This document shows positions 1 through 7,767 of a DNA stretch of 64,000 bases, piece after piece. Positions within the stretch are counted from its first letter, which is position 1. Each line of letters begins with the position of its first letter. The stretch spans positions 17,733 through 81,732 of the forward strand of contig NZ_JACOFX010000023.1 of the NCBI RefSeq assembly GCF_014284125.1, written 5' to 3'. This DNA comes from Undibacterium umbellatum (GTDB lineage: Bacteria > Pseudomonadota > Gammaproteobacteria > Burkholderiales > Burkholderiaceae_D). Under the pieces are notes generated by a model. The model worked only from the letters and a program-made list of their open reading frames with translations. It was not told where the DNA came from and did no database searches. A program made the translations under genes and the position numbers.

Positions 1-2
1 AG

Positions 3-3000
3 TCATGATGAAACTCCTTGTTGAAAATCAGGGTGGCTTTTATATGCGCTGTAATACAGCAGTGGTATCACCACCAGGGTAAGCACGGTGGAGACGAAAA
101 TACCGAAGATCAGCGAGATCGCCAGTCCATTGAAAATGGGGTCATCGAGAATGAAGAAGGCACCCAGCATGGCAGCAAAACCGGTCAAGGCAATCGGCTG
201 TGCACGTGTGATAGCCGAGCTGACTATCGCATCCTTGAACACCATGCCCGCAGCGACCTGCACATGGATAAAGTCCACCAGCAAAATCGAGTTCCTGACG
301 ATGATACCTGCCAGTGCGATCATGCCTATCATACTGGTGGCAGTATATTGCGCGCCCAACAAGGCATGACCAGGCATGACACCGATGATGGTCAGAGGTA
401 TCGGTGCCATGATGATCAAGGGTGTCAGGTAAGAACCAAATTGCGCCACCACCAGCAGATAAATCAGAATCAGGCCCACGCCATAGGCAGCACCCATGTC
501 GCGGAAAGTTTCATAGGTAATCTTCCATTCGCCATCCCATTTCAGGCTAAAACCGCGATACGGATCAGACGGTGTATGAATGAAAAATTCATTCAGCTTG
601 CCGCCATCAGGTGCGATGATTTTTGCAATCTCACTACGCATGGCGAACATGCCATAGAGCGGGCTGTCTATCGCACCCGCCATGTCAGCAACAACATAAT
701 TGACGGCCAGACCATCCTTGTGAAACACAGGTTGCTCGCGCAGTGTGTCAGAGATGTTGACCAGCTCACGCACAGGCACCAGTCGCCCCTGGGCTGACCT
801 GACACTCAGGCTCAGCAAGCTATCCAGATTGCCTTGTTCAGTTACCGGCAATTGCAATTGTATGGCCGTCGCAAATTTGCTTTCATCATGCAGATAGCTA
901 GCCGTGTCGCCATGCAAACCGGCACGTAGCGTCGTCACTATGGTGGACTGGCTGACGCCCAGTGCTGCTGCCTTGCGCTGGTCTATCAGCAAGACTTTGC
1001 GAGGAGCATTGACTATACTGCTGTCATCAATATCCACCACACCCGCAGCCTTGTTGAACACCGCACGAACGACTTTGGCGGCTTGCTGCCTGCCATCATC
1101 GGTTGGCCCATAAATTTCAGCCACGATGGCTGCCATCACTGGCGGGCCGGGCGGCACTTCCACCACTTTGACATTGGCAGCATAGCGCTTGCCGATTTCC
1201 TGCAAGGCTGGCCGCAAGCGGCTGGCGATGGCATGGCTTTGTTCACTTCGATGCTGCTTGTCCACCAGATTGACTTGCAAGTCACCGACCTCACCGCCAG
1301 CGCGCAAATAGTACTGGCGCACCAGGCCATTGAAATTGATTGGTGCGGCCGTGCCTGCATATGCCTGGTAATCCGCCACTTCCGGCACCCTGGATAGATA
1401 GGCACCCAGCTCGCGCAATACTGCCGCGGTTTTCTCCACCGGAGTACCAGCAGGCATATCGACGACCACCTGGAATTCTGACTTGTTATCAAACGGCAGC
1501 ATCTTCAATTGCACCCAACCCAGCACAGGCAAAAGTACCGACATGGCGATCAGTGCAAATATCGCCAGTGTCAGCTTCCAGCCATTCTTGCGCCCCTTGC
1601 GATCATCAAGGAAGGGGCGAAAAATCCTGGTAAATATACTGCCCAGTTTTTTCTGCAATTTGCTCTCATGCACACCACCACCATGCTTCATCCAGATGCG
1701 CGCCAGCCAGGGCGTGACGATGAAGGCAATTGCCAGCGACAACAGCATACCCATGCTGGCATTGATGGGAATGGGGCTCATATACGGCCCCATGAGGCCA
1801 CTGACAAAGGCCATGGGCAACAGGGCCGCGATCACGGTCAATGTCGCCAGGATAGTGGGGCCACCGACTTCATCGACCGCAGCGGGTATGATTTCTGCCA
1901 GTGATTTATGCGGGAAGAGTGCCTGATGCCGGTGTATGTTTTCGACGACGACGATGGCATCATCGACCAGGATACCGATGGAAAAAATCAGGGCGAATAG
2001 CGATACCCGGTTCAGGGTAAAGCCCCAGGCCCAGGATGCAAACAGGGTTACGGTCAAGGTCAGTATCACGGCCGTACCGACGATCGCTGCTTCGCGCCGC
2101 CCCAGTGCAATGAAGACCAGTGCCACTACGGATGCGGTGGCAAACAATAATTTCTGTATAAGTTTCTTTGCCTTGTCGTCGGCAGTCTGGCCATAGTTGC
2201 GTGTCATGCTGACTTCAACACCCTCGGGTATCAAGGTATTGCGCAACTCAGCTACACGCTGTTGGATGGCATCCGCAACAGCGACTGCATTTTGTCCTGG
2301 CTGCTTACTGATGGCGATGGTGACGGCTGGATATTCAGCGGCATCCTTACCTGTCTGACCATGCCAGACGTAACTGCTGGCTGGTAATGCCCCATCGACT
2401 ACTTTGGCAACATCACTCATGAAAATGGGCTTGCCTGCCTTGACACCAACCACCACTTCAGACACAGCACCTGCATCCTGCAAAAATGGCCCGGCATCAA
2501 TGGCGATGCTGCGATTGGCACGGGTCAACTCACCAACTGGCAAACCCAGATTGACGGCTTGCAGACTGTTTTGCAAATCGGTGACGGTCAAGCCATTCGC
2601 CGCGAGCTTTGCAGGATCAAGTTCAATATTGATAGCGCGTCCTGGGCCACCTGTGGTACTGATTTCGCGCGTACCTTTTACCCGTTTAAGTTCGGCTTCC
2701 ATGCTGTGGGCCACGCGTTCGAGATCATAGGCTGCGGTCTGCGGATTCTTGCTCCACAATGTCAGCGCGACTATCGGTACGTCATCAATGCCTTTGGGTT
2801 TGACGATGGCTTCCAGTGTGCCCAGCTTGGCGGGCAGCCAGTCACGATTGCTGTGAACAACATCATACAAACGCACCAGTGCTTCCGTGCGTGGCACCCC
2901 AACTTCAAATTGCACCGTCATGATGGCCATGCCTGGCCGCGACACCGACATCACGTGCTCGACATTGGCGATTTGCCCCAAGACTTGCTCAGCCGGTATC

Positions 3001-3212
3001 GCGACTTGCTGTTCTACCTGTTTGACAGAGGCACCGGGAAAAGGAATCAATACATTCGCCATCGTCACATTGATTTGCGGCTCTTCTTCGCGTGGTGTAA
3101 CGATGACGGCAAACACGCCAAGTAAAAATGCCACCAGGGCCAGCAAGGGCGTTATTTGTGCCGTTTGAAAATATTGTGCGATGCGGCCAGAGTATCCCAA
3201 TTGTGTAGACAT
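3..3212 (-). CDS. RND-family efflux transporter permease subunit
   Basis: Inner-membrane, proton-driven RND pump of 1069 aa, the normal length for the AcrB/HAE1 superfamily. The N-terminal membrane segment is followed by the TPREEEPQI stretch typical of one RND subgroup. The TM4 proton-relay pair is visible as D417-D418 in the motif GILVDDAIVVVENI, and a second membrane half runs to the C-terminus. The stop codon is complete at the window edge. It follows the periplasmic adaptor gene by 9 nt and must be co-transcribed with it. No outer-membrane channel gene is seen in the window. The substrate cannot be read from the sequence; the neighbouring ArsR regulator and sulfur genes suggest a stress-induced or sulfur-related role, which is inference. 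The family assignment is firm. Confidence 0.95.
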   Translation of the reverse strand: MSTQLGYSGRIAQYFQTAQITPLLALVAFLLGVFAVIVTPREEEPQINVTMANVLIPFPGASVKQVEQQVAIPAEQVLGQIANVEHVMSVSRPGMAIMTVQFEVGVPRTEALVRLYDVVHSNRDWLPAKLGTLEAIVKPKGIDDVPIVALTLWSKNPQTAAYDLERVAHSMEAELKRVKGTREISTTGGPGRAINIELDPAKLAANGLTVTDLQNSLQAVNLGLPVGELTRANRSIAIDAGPFLQDAGAVSEVVVGVKAGKPIFMSDVAKVVDGALPASSYVWHGQTGKDAAEYPAVTIAISKQPGQNAVAVADAIQQRVAELRNTLIPEGVEVSMTRNYGQTADDKAKKLIQKLLFATASVVALVFIALGRREAAIVGTAVILTLTVTLFASWAWGFTLNRVSLFALIFSIGILVDDAIVVVENIHRHQALFPHKSLAEIIPAAVDEVGGPTILATLTVIAALLPMAFVSGLMGPYMSPIPINASMGMLLSLAIAFIVTPWLARIWMKHGGGVHESKLQKKLGSIFTRIFRPFLDDRKGRKNGWKLTLAIFALIAMSVLLPVLGWVQLKMLPFDNKSEFQVVVDMPAGTPVEKTAAVLRELGAYLSRVPEVADYQAYAGTAAPINFNGLVRQYYLRAGGEVGDLQVNLVDKQHRSEQSHAIASRLRPALQEIGKRYAANVKVVEVPPGPPVMAAIVAEIYGPTDDGRQQAAKVVRAVFNKAAGVVDIDDSSIVNAPRKVLLIDQRKAAALGVSQSTIVTTLRAGLHGDTASYLHDESKFATAIQLQLPVTEQGNLDSLLSLSVRSAQGRLVPVRELVNISDTLREQPVFHKDGLAVNYVVADMAGAIDSPLYGMFAMRSEIAKIIAPDGGKLNEFFIHTPSDPYRGFSLKWDGEWKITYETFRDMGAAYGVGLILIYLLVVAQFGSYLTPLIIMAPIPLTIIGVMPGHALLGAQYTATSMIGMIALAGIIVRNSILLVDFIHVQVAAGMVFKDAIVSSAITRAQPIALTGFAAMLGAFFILDDPIFNGLAISLIFGIFVSTVLTLVVIPLLYYSAYKSHPDFQQGVSS

Positions 3213-3221
3213 AAGATATCC

Positions 3222-4298
3222 TTAGCGCGATTGCGCAGCGGAGAGCGGATTGACAAGCACTTTTTCACCTGCCGAGACTCCAGCCAGCACTTCCTGCTCA
3301 CTGCCAGAGACAGGACCTGGCTTGATCTGTCTGAGCATGGGCTTGCCCTGAGGGTTGACGACATACACGGCGTACAATTCCGCTCGGCGGATCACTGCTT
3401 TGGCAGGTACATACAAGCGCACATTGTCATCTTTACCCAAAGCTTTCGCCGGGAATTGCAAACGTGCGAACATACCAGGTGCCAGTCCGCTAACTGACGG
3501 CAAAGCCAGGCGTAATTGCACAGTATGCGTACTGGCATCCGTCACTGGCAGGACGATGAATTTATCTACCTTGATGAGGCGCTGCGCAGTTGGCAAAGCT
3601 GGTATCTCTACGGTAATTGACTGATCATGCGCAAGTCTGGCAAGCTGGGCTTCTGGCAGCGTTGTCGTCACGCGCAAGGCACTGGGGTCGAACACTGCCA
3701 TCAATGCTTTTCCTGGCGTCACCATATCCCCCTGGCTGACATAAACGTCCGCGATGCGGCCTGAGTAAGGTGCAGTGAGGTTATAAAAACCTGATTGTGT
3801 TTGCACAGCGCCAGCCTGGGCAATGAGAGAATTGGCATCTGCTGTGGCGGATTTGAACTGTGCTTCTGCCCGATCAAGTTGCGCCTGGCTGATGTACTGG
3901 CGAGAAAACAATTGCTTCTGTCTTTCATAATCCTTGCTTGCCACTTGCAGGCTGGCGCGTGCTGCCTCGACCTGAGCCTGGCTTGCGCGAGCCTGCTGGT
4001 TAGCGGCGCGACCATCCAGGCGCGTCAGTACTTGTCCAGCCTGTATGTTATCCCCAGCTTTGGCAGGCAAATCGGTGATGGCACCCGATACCTGAGCCGC
4101 GATCACTGTTTGCCGAACTGCTTCAACTACACCATCAGTTGTAATACTGCTGGAAGCAAGACTGGACCTGACCTCAGCTACCTCAAGACCGGCAGCCGCA
4201 ACTTGCGATGCGAACAACACAGCGAACAACACAGCAAACAAAGCAAACATTTGCCTCATTATCAATTTAATTGATGGTGCGCAGGGTCTGGAAGTCAT
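3222..4298 (-). CDS. RND efflux periplasmic adaptor (membrane fusion protein)
   Basis: Membrane fusion protein of 358 aa that links the downstream RND permease to an outer-membrane channel. It has an N-terminal signal peptide (hydrophobic core MFALFAVLFAVLFA, then QVAAAG), a biotinyl-lipoyl-like half-motif near residues 60-90, an alpha-hairpin rich in A and Q at about 90-160 (RASQAQVEAARASLQ), and beta-barrel and proximal domains to the C-terminus. The start at 4298 is preferred because GAGG lies 8 nt upstream; ATG 4259 is a possible alternative with a shorter signal peptide but no ribosome-binding site. It is the first gene of the pair, divergent from the ArsR-type regulator, with a palindromic operator in the shared upstream region. 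Confidence 0.93.
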   Translation of the reverse strand: MTSRPCAPSIKLIMRQMFALFAVLFAVLFASQVAAAGLEVAEVRSSLASSSITTDGVVEAVRQTVIAAQVSGAITDLPAKAGDNIQAGQVLTRLDGRAANQQARASQAQVEAARASLQVASKDYERQKQLFSRQYISQAQLDRAEAQFKSATADANSLIAQAGAVQTQSGFYNLTAPYSGRIADVYVSQGDMVTPGKALMAVFDPSALRVTTTLPEAQLARLAHDQSITVEIPALPTAQRLIKVDKFIVLPVTDASTHTVQLRLALPSVSGLAPGMFARLQFPAKALGKDDNVRLYVPAKAVIRRAELYAVYVVNPQGKPMLRQIKPGPVSGSEQEVLAGVSAGEKVLVNPLSAAQSR

Positions 4299-4360
4299 GT
4301 ACTTAGCCTCGATTAAGAAATGGCACTTCAGAGAAAATCGTTTGCATGAGCCACGAACAT

Positions 4361-4392
4361 ATAATATTCTTATTTGCGCAATTACGCAAATA
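4361..4392 (-). promoter_or_regulatory. Efflux operon promoter with ArsR-type operator palindrome
   Basis: A perfect 8-bp inverted repeat, TATTTGCG (4371-4378) and CGCAAATA (4385-4392) with a 6-nt AT-rich spacer, lies between the divergent adaptor and arsR-like genes. On the minus strand a -10 TATTAT (4366-4361) and a weak -35 TTGCGT (4389-4384) are 17 nt apart, so the palindrome covers the spacer and the -35 box. This is the layout expected for repression by an ArsR/SmtB dimer. The repeat is seen; its use by the neighbouring regulator is inference. Confidence 0.6.
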
Positions 4393-4428
4393 GTAAATTA
4401 AGCGTGCGAAATATTCTCTACTCAGGGT

Positions 4429-4800
4429 ATGATAGAAACATTCCCAATACTCACTTGCATTCCTATGGATGGATTGTCTGATCAGGCGCTGATACAGGTC
4501 GCCCATTATTTTTCAGCACTCGCTGAGCCTACCCGCCTGCGTATCCTGAACTGCCTGCGCGAAAAAGAACATAATGTCGGTGAACTGGCTGAACGTTGCG
4601 CCTGCTCGCAAGCCAACGTCTCGCGCCATCTTTCTACTCTGGCCAAACACGGCCTTGTGGCACGCGAAGGGCGAGGCACTTCGGTTTATTACCATATCGC
4701 TGATGAGTCGATTTACGCCCTGTGCGATCTGGTATGTGGTAACGTGGCACGGCAGTTTGAATCACAAGCGGCCTTATTGAATGGCAAGCACAGCGCTTAA
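4429..4800 (+). CDS. ArsR/SmtB-family winged-helix regulator
   Basis: Small DNA-binding repressor of 123 aa. The winged helix-turn-helix is clear: ALAEPTRLRILNCL, then VGELAERCACSQANVSRHLSTL (recognition helix), then a beta-wing GRGTSVYYHI. Cysteines sit at the end of helix 2 (ILNCL), before the recognition helix (ERCAC) and in the C-terminal helix (ALCDLVC), so thiol-based or metal sensing is possible. They do not line up exactly with the two sensor cysteines of BigR/SqrR. It is divergent from the RND operon and its 3' end overlaps the convergent exporter gene by 4 nt. ATG 4465 is an alternative start. The inducer is unknown; reactive sulfur is plausible from the neighbours. Confidence 0.92.
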   Translation: MIETFPILTCIPMDGLSDQALIQVAHYFSALAEPTRLRILNCLREKEHNVGELAERCACSQANVSRHLSTLAKHGLVAREGRGTSVYYHIADESIYALCDLVCGNVARQFESQAALLNGKHSA

Positions 4801-5609
4801 TTAAAAGAACGGTATACCAGGCTGGCTGCAACACACGCCAGCAAAACAATAAAGATCATCTGTACTTTTTGAGGTGGCAGGCGCAAGGCGATGCGCCTGG
4901 CCAGCAACATGCCTGCTATCGTAGTGGCCACAAACATGGCTGACAGCATCACCGGCAAATGCACGCCACTCAGCAATGCTGATCCAACTCCCATGGAACC
5001 AACGATGCTGACAACCAGCAGCGACGTGGCGACCGCTACATGCATACTGGCATTGGTGTAATGCCTGAGCATGGGGACGATGACAAAACCGCCGCCCACA
5101 CCCAGCAAGCCCGTCATGAAGCCAGACATCGCACCTATACCGGCGATGACTGCCCCGGTTTTAAAAGTCCAGTCAAAACGGCCTGTGCTGCTATTGATAC
5201 GTGCCATGGCAGCACGCTTGTCGTCATCACAGTCAGGTGAGCGCAGTTGCATGATCAGGCGCACCGCCACCACAGCCAGGATGGCCGCAAACACCAGCAT
5301 CAGCCATTGCTGCGACATGCGCTGGGCAACTTGCACGCCCAGCAGGGTCGGCAGGCTACCCGCCACCGCCATCAGGATGGCAGCGCGGTAGCGTACCAGC
5401 TTGCGTACCAGACCTTCAATCGCCCCTATCATGGCGGCACTGCTGACGGCCAGCAAGGCCATAGGCATTGCTTGTTGCATGCTGAAGCCCTGGGTATACA
5501 CCAACGCAGGCACTGCCAGTATGCCACCACCAGCCCCGGTCAGGCCCATAATGAGACCGACCAAAGCACCGATGAGCACCACCAGGAATTCTGCCGCTGA
5601 TATGAACAT
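4797..5609 (-). CDS. TauE/SafE-family sulfite/organosulfonate exporter
   Basis: Polytopic inner-membrane protein of 270 aa with about eight hydrophobic segments and two repeats of the family's glycine motif (GLTGAGGGILAVPAL near the N-terminus and GLLGVGGGFVIVPML in the middle). TauE/SafE proteins move sulfite, sulfoacetate or related anions outward. The start at 5609 (MFISAAEFLVVLIG) puts the first membrane helix at the N-terminus; an upstream GTG at 5690 would add 27 unlikely residues. No good ribosome-binding site is visible. It is divergent from the persulfide dioxygenase gene and convergent with arsR, sharing a 4-nt TTAA overlap that provides both stops. The context favours export of sulfite made by the dioxygenase. 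Confidence 0.9.
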   Translation of the reverse strand: MFISAAEFLVVLIGALVGLIMGLTGAGGGILAVPALVYTQGFSMQQAMPMALLAVSSAAMIGAIEGLVRKLVRYRAAILMAVAGSLPTLLGVQVAQRMSQQWLMLVFAAILAVVAVRLIMQLRSPDCDDDKRAAMARINSSTGRFDWTFKTGAVIAGIGAMSGFMTGLLGVGGGFVIVPMLRHYTNASMHVAVATSLLVVSIVGSMGVGSALLSGVHLPVMLSAMFVATTIAGMLLARRIALRLPPQKVQMIFIVLLACVAASLVYRSFN

Positions 5610-5761
5610 GTCAGTATGGATAAAGAAAGATGCGCTAGTGTATTCCTTGATAGGATACGCGTCGAGACAGATTAGGCAAGTTAATAGCACTCAAGCATGA
5701 CAAATGTCAAAATGTGCAACAATTTTGCTATTATTCTGTAGAGCGCCTATTCGAGTCCATC

Positions 5762-6622
5762 ATGAAACCTACCGTACAAAGTTACTTCGATACGCAAACC
5801 TGCACGGCTACCCATATCGTGTTTGATGCCCCTGGCGGGTATGCGGCCGTGATAGATCCCGTACTGAATTATGAACCCAAGTCAGGGCGAACGACGACCA
5901 GGTCTGCCGATCAGGTGCTGGAATTTCTAGCTGCCAATGGCCTGACACTGCAATGGCTACTGGAAACCCATGCGCATGCTGACCACCTGTCGGGCGCGAG
6001 GTATCTGCAAGAAAAAGCTGGCGGCCAAATCGCCATCGGTGAAAAAATTACTGAGGTACAAAAGGTGTTCAAAAGCCTGTTCAACCTGGATGCAGAGTTC
6101 CCGGTCGATGGCAGGCAGTTTGATGTCTTGTTTGCTGCGGATACAACATTCGATATCGGTAAATTATCAGCACTGGCCTTGTATGTGCCTGGACATACCC
6201 CGGCTGATATGGCATATGTGATCGGGGACTGCATCTTTGTTGGTGATACCTTGTTCATGCCTGACGTGGGCTCGGCACGCTGCGACTTTCCAGGCGGTGA
6301 TGCCAGCCAGTTATATGGCTCGATACAAAAGATCTTGTCCTTTCCGCCTGAGACCAGGCTATTTCTTTGCCACGACTACCCACCTGCAGGGCGTGAGGTT
6401 TGCACACACACCACGGTCGCCAGGCAAAAGGCCGAAAACATCCATGTGCGCGATGGCGTCAGCGAAGCCGACTTTGTTGCATTGCGCCAGAAGCGCGATA
6501 GCGGGCTGGAAATGCCCTACCTGCTGATACCCGCCATACAAGTCAATATCCGTGCTGGTGCCTTACCCGAAGCAGAGGACAATGGCATACGTTATCTGAA
6601 GATACCATTGAACGCACTATAA
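5762..6622 (+). CDS. ETHE1/Blh-like persulfide dioxygenase (metallo-beta-lactamase fold)
   Basis: 286-aa metallo-hydrolase-fold protein. The iron-binding signature H70-A-H72-A-D74-H75 is followed by the later ligands in VPGHTPADMAY and VGDTLF, and by the LFLCHDYPP stretch that separates this family from glyoxalase II. ETHE1-type enzymes oxidise glutathione persulfide to sulfite with O2. The Blh members of this family are typically controlled by ArsR-type BigR and sit beside a TauE/SafE exporter, as here. ATG 5762 is chosen because the homologous sequence begins MKPTVQSYFD; an in-frame GTG at 5714 gives an unlikely extension. A TGACAAATGTCA palindrome (5698-5709) and a TATTAT box at 5732 lie upstream. 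Confidence 0.9.
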   Translation: MKPTVQSYFDTQTCTATHIVFDAPGGYAAVIDPVLNYEPKSGRTTTRSADQVLEFLAANGLTLQWLLETHAHADHLSGARYLQEKAGGQIAIGEKITEVQKVFKSLFNLDAEFPVDGRQFDVLFAADTTFDIGKLSALALYVPGHTPADMAYVIGDCIFVGDTLFMPDVGSARCDFPGGDASQLYGSIQKILSFPPETRLFLCHDYPPAGREVCTHTTVARQKAENIHVRDGVSEADFVALRQKRDSGLEMPYLLIPAIQVNIRAGALPEAEDNGIRYLKIPLNAL

Positions 6623-6641
6623 CCCTGAGCAGGCCACGATC

Positions 6642-7751
6642 ATGAGCAATAAAATCAAGCGTATTGCCATCAGCACCGGCGGCGGCGATGCGCCGGGTTT
6701 GAATGCAGTGATACGTTCAGTAGTATTGGCAGCCGAACTGCGGGGCTGGGAATGCTATGGTATACGCGAAGGCTTCAATGGCATCTTGCTGCCTGAACGT
6801 TATCCTCACAATGGCGTAGTGCGCCTGACGGTAGACCAGGTACGCGGCATAGGACATCTGGGTGGCACCATACTGGGCACCACCAATCATGGCAATCCCC
6901 TGCGCTTTGCCACTACCATGCCGGATGGCAGCGTGCAGGAAATAGACCGCAGTACTGACATCCACAGACACCTGAAGCAAATGGATATTGACGCCCTGGT
7001 CTGCATCGGTGGCGACGGCACGCTGACCATCGCCAATGCACTGCATCTGCAAGGCTTGCGTGTGGTGGGTGTGCCCAAGACCATAGACAATGACCTGGAC
7101 AAGACCTTTACCACTTTTGGTTTTGATACTGCGGTCTCTTTCGCAACCGAATGTGTGGACCGCCTGCACAGCACGGCAGAAAGCCACCAGCGCATCATGG
7201 TGGTGGAGGTCATGGGACGTTATGCTGGCTGGATCGCTCTGCACTCTGGCATAGCGGCAAATGCGCATGCGATCGTCATCCCTGAGATAGCTTACGACAT
7301 AGAAAAAATTGCGGCGATGATACGCAATCGTGATGCCAATGGCCGTCATTATTCTATCGTGCTGGCAGCCGAAGGGGCATTGCCTGTTGGTGGCCAGCAT
7401 CTGGTGCAGGCAACGGCTGGCAGTGGCTATGTAGAAAGGCTGGGCGGCGTGGGAGAGCAATTGGCCCATGACCTGCAACTACTGACCGGCAAGGAGGCAC
7501 GTGCTGTCGTGCTGGGCCATTTATTGCGTGGAGGCAGTCCAACTGCATTTGACCGTTTATCTGCCATGCGCTTTGGTGCGGCTGCCGTGCGTGCGCTGGA
7601 TGAAGGTCATTCCGGCATCATGGTAGCGCTGGCTTTTCCGAATGTGAATTATGTGGCACTGGAAGAAGTGGCAGGCCGCATGAAAGCCGTGCCGATGGAC
7701 AGCGACACCCTGCAAACTGGTCGCGACATAGGTATTTGTTTTGGTGACTGA
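6642..7751 (+). CDS. 6-phosphofructokinase (PfkA family, group III-like)
   Basis: 369-aa cytoplasmic enzyme phosphorylating fructose 6-phosphate to the 1,6-bisphosphate. The N-terminal GGGDAPGLN loop, the phosphate site G123-G-D-G-T127 and the catalytic block P145-K-T-I-D-N-D151 are all present. Gly at residue 126, where PPi-dependent enzymes carry Asp, predicts ATP as phosphoryl donor. Lys146 is the residue usually found in PPi-dependent and group III enzymes rather than the Gly of E. coli PfkA, so the donor preference is not certain. It starts 19 nt after the persulfide dioxygenase stop and may share its transcript. Confidence 0.92.
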   Translation: MSNKIKRIAISTGGGDAPGLNAVIRSVVLAAELRGWECYGIREGFNGILLPERYPHNGVVRLTVDQVRGIGHLGGTILGTTNHGNPLRFATTMPDGSVQEIDRSTDIHRHLKQMDIDALVCIGGDGTLTIANALHLQGLRVVGVPKTIDNDLDKTFTTFGFDTAVSFATECVDRLHSTAESHQRIMVVEVMGRYAGWIALHSGIAANAHAIVIPEIAYDIEKIAAMIRNRDANGRHYSIVLAAEGALPVGGQHLVQATAGSGYVERLGGVGEQLAHDLQLLTGKEARAVVLGHLLRGGSPTAFDRLSAMRFGAAAVRALDEGHSGIMVALAFPNVNYVALEEVAGRMKAVPMDSDTLQTGRDIGICFGD

Positions 7752-7767
7752 TGTTGCGAGAAATAAG

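Noticed and set aside
6717..7478. Minus-strand frame of about 250 codons opposite pfk
   Set aside because: The phosphofructokinase on the plus strand has all its motifs; the antisense product is featureless.
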